This document shows, piece by piece, positions 22,496 through 22,782 of a stretch of DNA of 22,782 bases (the stretch's first letter is position 1; each line of letters starts with the position of its first letter). This DNA is from JAZLDV01 sp045614925. GTDB taxonomy: Bacteria > Bacillota_I > Bacilli_A > Erysipelotrichales > Coprobacillaceae. The stretch is from positions 1-22,782 of the forward strand of contig JAZLDV010000033.1 of NCBI GenBank assembly GCA_045614925.1. Direction: 5' to 3'. The translations under genes and the position numbers were made by a program. The notes under the pieces are model-generated. The model saw only the letters and a list, made by a program, of their open reading frames with translations, searched no databases and had not been told where the DNA came from.

Positions 22496-22782
22496 ATGAG
22501 ATTAAGAAATAATCCTAATGCAAATAAAATTTTAGAAGAACATAGTCACTTTGTTGTGTTAGACACTAAAAATCATAAAGGTAATTGGAAAAAAGTTTTT
22601 GATAATGATAATCCAATCTATATCGAAGTAGGAATGGGTAAAGGGGATTTTATTATTGAAAATGCCAAAAGATAGCCAGATATCAATTTTATTGGTATTG
22701 AAAAGTTTCCTAGTGTTGTAGTAGGTGCAATAAAAAAAGTAAATGAATTAGAAAGTCAATTGCCTAACTTAAGATTAATGAA
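22496..22782 (+). pseudogene. trmB: tRNA (guanine-N7)-methyltransferase TrmB, interrupted by in-frame TAG and cut by window edge
   Basis: TrmB makes m7G46 in the variable loop of tRNAs using S-adenosylmethionine. The frame opens MRLRNNPNANKILEEH with a good GGAGG 6 bases before the ATG. It shows GNWKKVFDNDNPIYIEVGMG with the glycine-rich SAM-binding motif E-V-G-x-G-K-G. At 22673-22675 the codon is TAG (codon 60). Without any shift of frame the next residues are PDINFIGIEKFPSVVV, which is the normal TrmB continuation (family pattern AK-x-x-PDINYIGIE). The frame stays open to the end of the window. The TAG therefore replaces one sense codon (Asn or Tyr would fit the position). TAG ends dxr, nusA, infB and the epimerase gene here, so it is a real stop in this genome. 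No start codon nearby would restart a functional protein. It is either a nonsense mutation or a base-call error. Confidence 0.85.

Noticed and set aside
22660..22690. Programmed read-through, selenocysteine-like or pyrrolysine-type recoding at the trmB TAG
   Set aside because: No stem-loop resembling a recoding element follows, TrmB has no known recoded residue here, and TAG serves as an ordinary stop for several genes in the window.
1..22782. Mobile elements, CRISPR arrays, tRNA or rRNA genes, prophage or defence genes
   Set aside because: No transposase, integrase, direct-repeat/spacer array, tRNA-like cloverleaf or defence-type protein was found on either strand; nearly all sequence is occupied by conserved housekeeping genes.

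Overview
The window is AT-rich and reads almost entirely on the + strand. It looks like the chromosome of a low-GC, spore-forming Firmicute, most like the Erysipelotrichia/Coprobacillaceae group. The lineage is inferred from gene content and order: PolC-type DNA polymerase, MinC/MinD, SpoIVFA/SpoIVFB, a Cse60-like spore protein and a RimP-NusA-RnpM-YlxQ-IF2-RbfA operon. No mobile element, CRISPR array, tRNA, rRNA or phage gene was found. This is a conserved housekeeping region rather than an accessory island.

Layout: (1) 1-2696, mreC (5' cut by the window edge), mreD, minC and minD: cell-wall elongation and division-site placement. (2) 2738-4013, spoIVFA and spoIVFB, the late mother-cell protease that activates sigma-K, behind a sequence closely resembling a sigma-E promoter. 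(3) 4064-7370, rpsB, tsf, pyrH and frr, with their own promoter, a structured leader, hairpins after rpsB and tsf, and a strong terminator. (4) 7392-15550, uppS, cdsA, dxr, rseP and polC: undecaprenyl, phospholipid and isoprenoid synthesis, intramembrane proteolysis and chromosome replication. (5) 15568-20315, rimP, nusA, rnpM(ylxR), ylxQ, infB and rbfA: the transcription/translation factor operon, with a GAGA-loop hairpin in its leader. (6) 20317-21231, a LacX-type aldose epimerase. (7) 21268-21674, two small genes, a 56-residue Cse60-like protein and a 50-residue cysteine-rich DUF1540 protein, then a very strong terminator. (8) 21778 to the end, an RsuA-type pseudouridine synthase and trmB, which runs off the window.

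The order resembles two Bacillus loci (mre-min-spoIVF and rpsB...rbfA) joined at about 4014-4198. rplU/rpmA/obgE, proS and truB are absent from their usual positions.

I did not find a clearly new multi-gene system. The observations most worth checking are: an in-frame amber codon at codon 60 of an otherwise intact trmB; a Cse60 gene with no Shine-Dalgarno sequence whose predicted transcription start falls on the A of its ATG; sigma-E-like promoters with matching geometry at spoIVFA and the DUF1540 gene; a candidate NusA-dependent attenuator before rimP-nusA; and a roughly 115-residue acidic tail on NusA.
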